The notes under the pieces: model-generated
The model's input: the letters and a program-made list of their open reading frames with translations, nothing else
What the model was told of the DNA's origin: nothing
Database searches by the model: none
Translations under genes and position numbers: made by a program
Part shown: piece after piece, positions 5,866 to 6,331 of the stretch
Layout: each line of letters opens with the position of its first letter
Numbering within the stretch: the stretch's first letter is position 1
NCBI GenBank assembly: GCA_900772705.1
Contig: CAAGRQ010000195.1
Coordinates: 1 to 6,331 of the forward strand
Direction of reading: 5' to 3'
DNA from: Clostridia bacterium
GTDB lineage: Bacteria; Bacillota; Clostridia; Oscillospirales; Acutalibacteraceae
DNA length: 6,331 nt

Positions 5866-6331
5866 ATGAAAAAGGGCGCTCGGCGAATTGAGCTTCTCGA
5901 CGAGTTGAGGGGTTTTGCAATTCTTGCTATGATTGTGCACCACTTCTTTCTCGATGCGGGAGATGTTCTCTCGCTTGATTGGGGATATGAAATATTCGAC
6001 AAACTGTGTACCGTTCAGCCGATATTTTGGGCGATATTCATAGTAATATCGGGAATATGCTCCCGCCTTTCAAGAAACACGGTAAAAAGAGGAGTTACGG
6101 TTTTTCTCTCGGGTATGCTCATCGCCTTTGTTACGGCGGTGATTATGCCGCTTATGGGAATAGAAAACGCAGAGATTTATTTCGGCATACTCCACTGCCT
6201 CGGCTGCTGTATGATAATAACGGGGCTGATTATGCCTTTTATAGAAAAAATACCCACCGCAGTCGGAATTGCACTGTCAACCGTTTTGTTTGTTTTAACC
6301 TACGGAATAAACAACAAAAAACTCTTTTTCG
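5866..6331 (+). CDS. HGSNAT/DUF1624-type membrane acyltransferase (5' part, cut by window end)
   Basis: The frame is open for 155 codons from the ATG at 5866 to the end of the window. The N-terminus has the family hallmark ELLDELRGFAILAMIVHH (9-26), in which the Arg-Gly pair and the His after the first membrane helix begins match heparan-alpha-glucosaminide N-acetyltransferase-type proteins (PF07786/DUF1624). A second hallmark, FGILHCLG, is at 106-113. Hydrophobic segments lie at about 17-29, 51-66, 77-97, 105-126 and 131-147. Bacterial members are thought to transfer acetyl groups across the membrane to sugars or cell-surface glycans, but most are untested. GAGG (5855-5858) is 7 bases before the ATG. 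It is transcribed divergently from the GH28 operon. The C-terminal part lies outside the window. Confidence 0.82.
   Translation, partial: MKKGARRIELLDELRGFAILAMIVHHFFLDAGDVLSLDWGYEIFDKLCTVQPIFWAIFIVISGICSRLSRNTVKRGVTVFLSGMLIAFVTAVIMPLMGIENAEIYFGILHCLGCCMIITGLIMPFIEKIPTAVGIALSTVLFVLTYGINNKKLFF

Overview
The window looks like a moderately AT-rich piece of chromosome from a Gram-positive anaerobe of the Clostridia, perhaps a gut Oscillospirales or Lachnospirales relative. The clues are strong GGAGG-type ribosome sites, consensus sigma-A-like promoters, intrinsic terminators, and the families present (a YtvI-like AI-2E protein, a small four-cysteine protein, a cytoplasmic GH28-type enzyme). The organism is inferred from style, not from a marker gene.

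Layout, left to right. (1) Bases 1-74 hold the 3' end of a plus-strand gene; a long hairpin at 90-135 separates it from a convergent minus-strand gene. (2) An AI-2E/YtvI-type membrane protein (146-1333, minus) has its own promoter at 1379-1407, with a perfect 17-bp palindrome at its -35 edge. (3) A metal-export operon on the minus strand runs from a consensus promoter (3697-3724) and an ArsR/SmtB-like operator (3664-3689), through a free-standing heavy-metal-associated (HMA) domain protein (3410-3628) and a P1B-type ATPase (1499-3397), to a terminator at 1429-1468. (4) A second minus-strand operon runs from the promoter at 5784-5812 through a GH28-type glycosidase (4390-5748), a SecB-like protein (3973-4380) and a small four-Cys protein (3788-3973), to a terminator at 3734-3777. 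(5) A divergent plus-strand gene (from 5866, cut by the window end) encodes an HGSNAT/DUF1624-type membrane acyltransferase; its promoter shares its -35 region with that of the GH28 operon.

How they work together. The metal operon is the clearest unit: the small HMA protein carries a DCxxC site of the zinc/cadmium type, which the ATPase lacks in its own chain, so the two genes appear to split what is one polypeptide in CadA/ZntA. The operator predicts repression by an ArsR-family sensor that is not encoded here. The GH28 gene is tightly coupled to two small genes of no obvious glycan role, and the enzyme keeps the three catalytic aspartates but has lost the His, Arg and Lys of polygalacturonases, so its substrate is probably not polygalacturonate. 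I saw no tRNA, rRNA, CRISPR array, insertion sequence or phage gene. The window is mostly ordinary chromosome; the most notable points are the split zinc pump with its operator, the altered GH28 active site and its unusual operon, and the shared divergent promoter.
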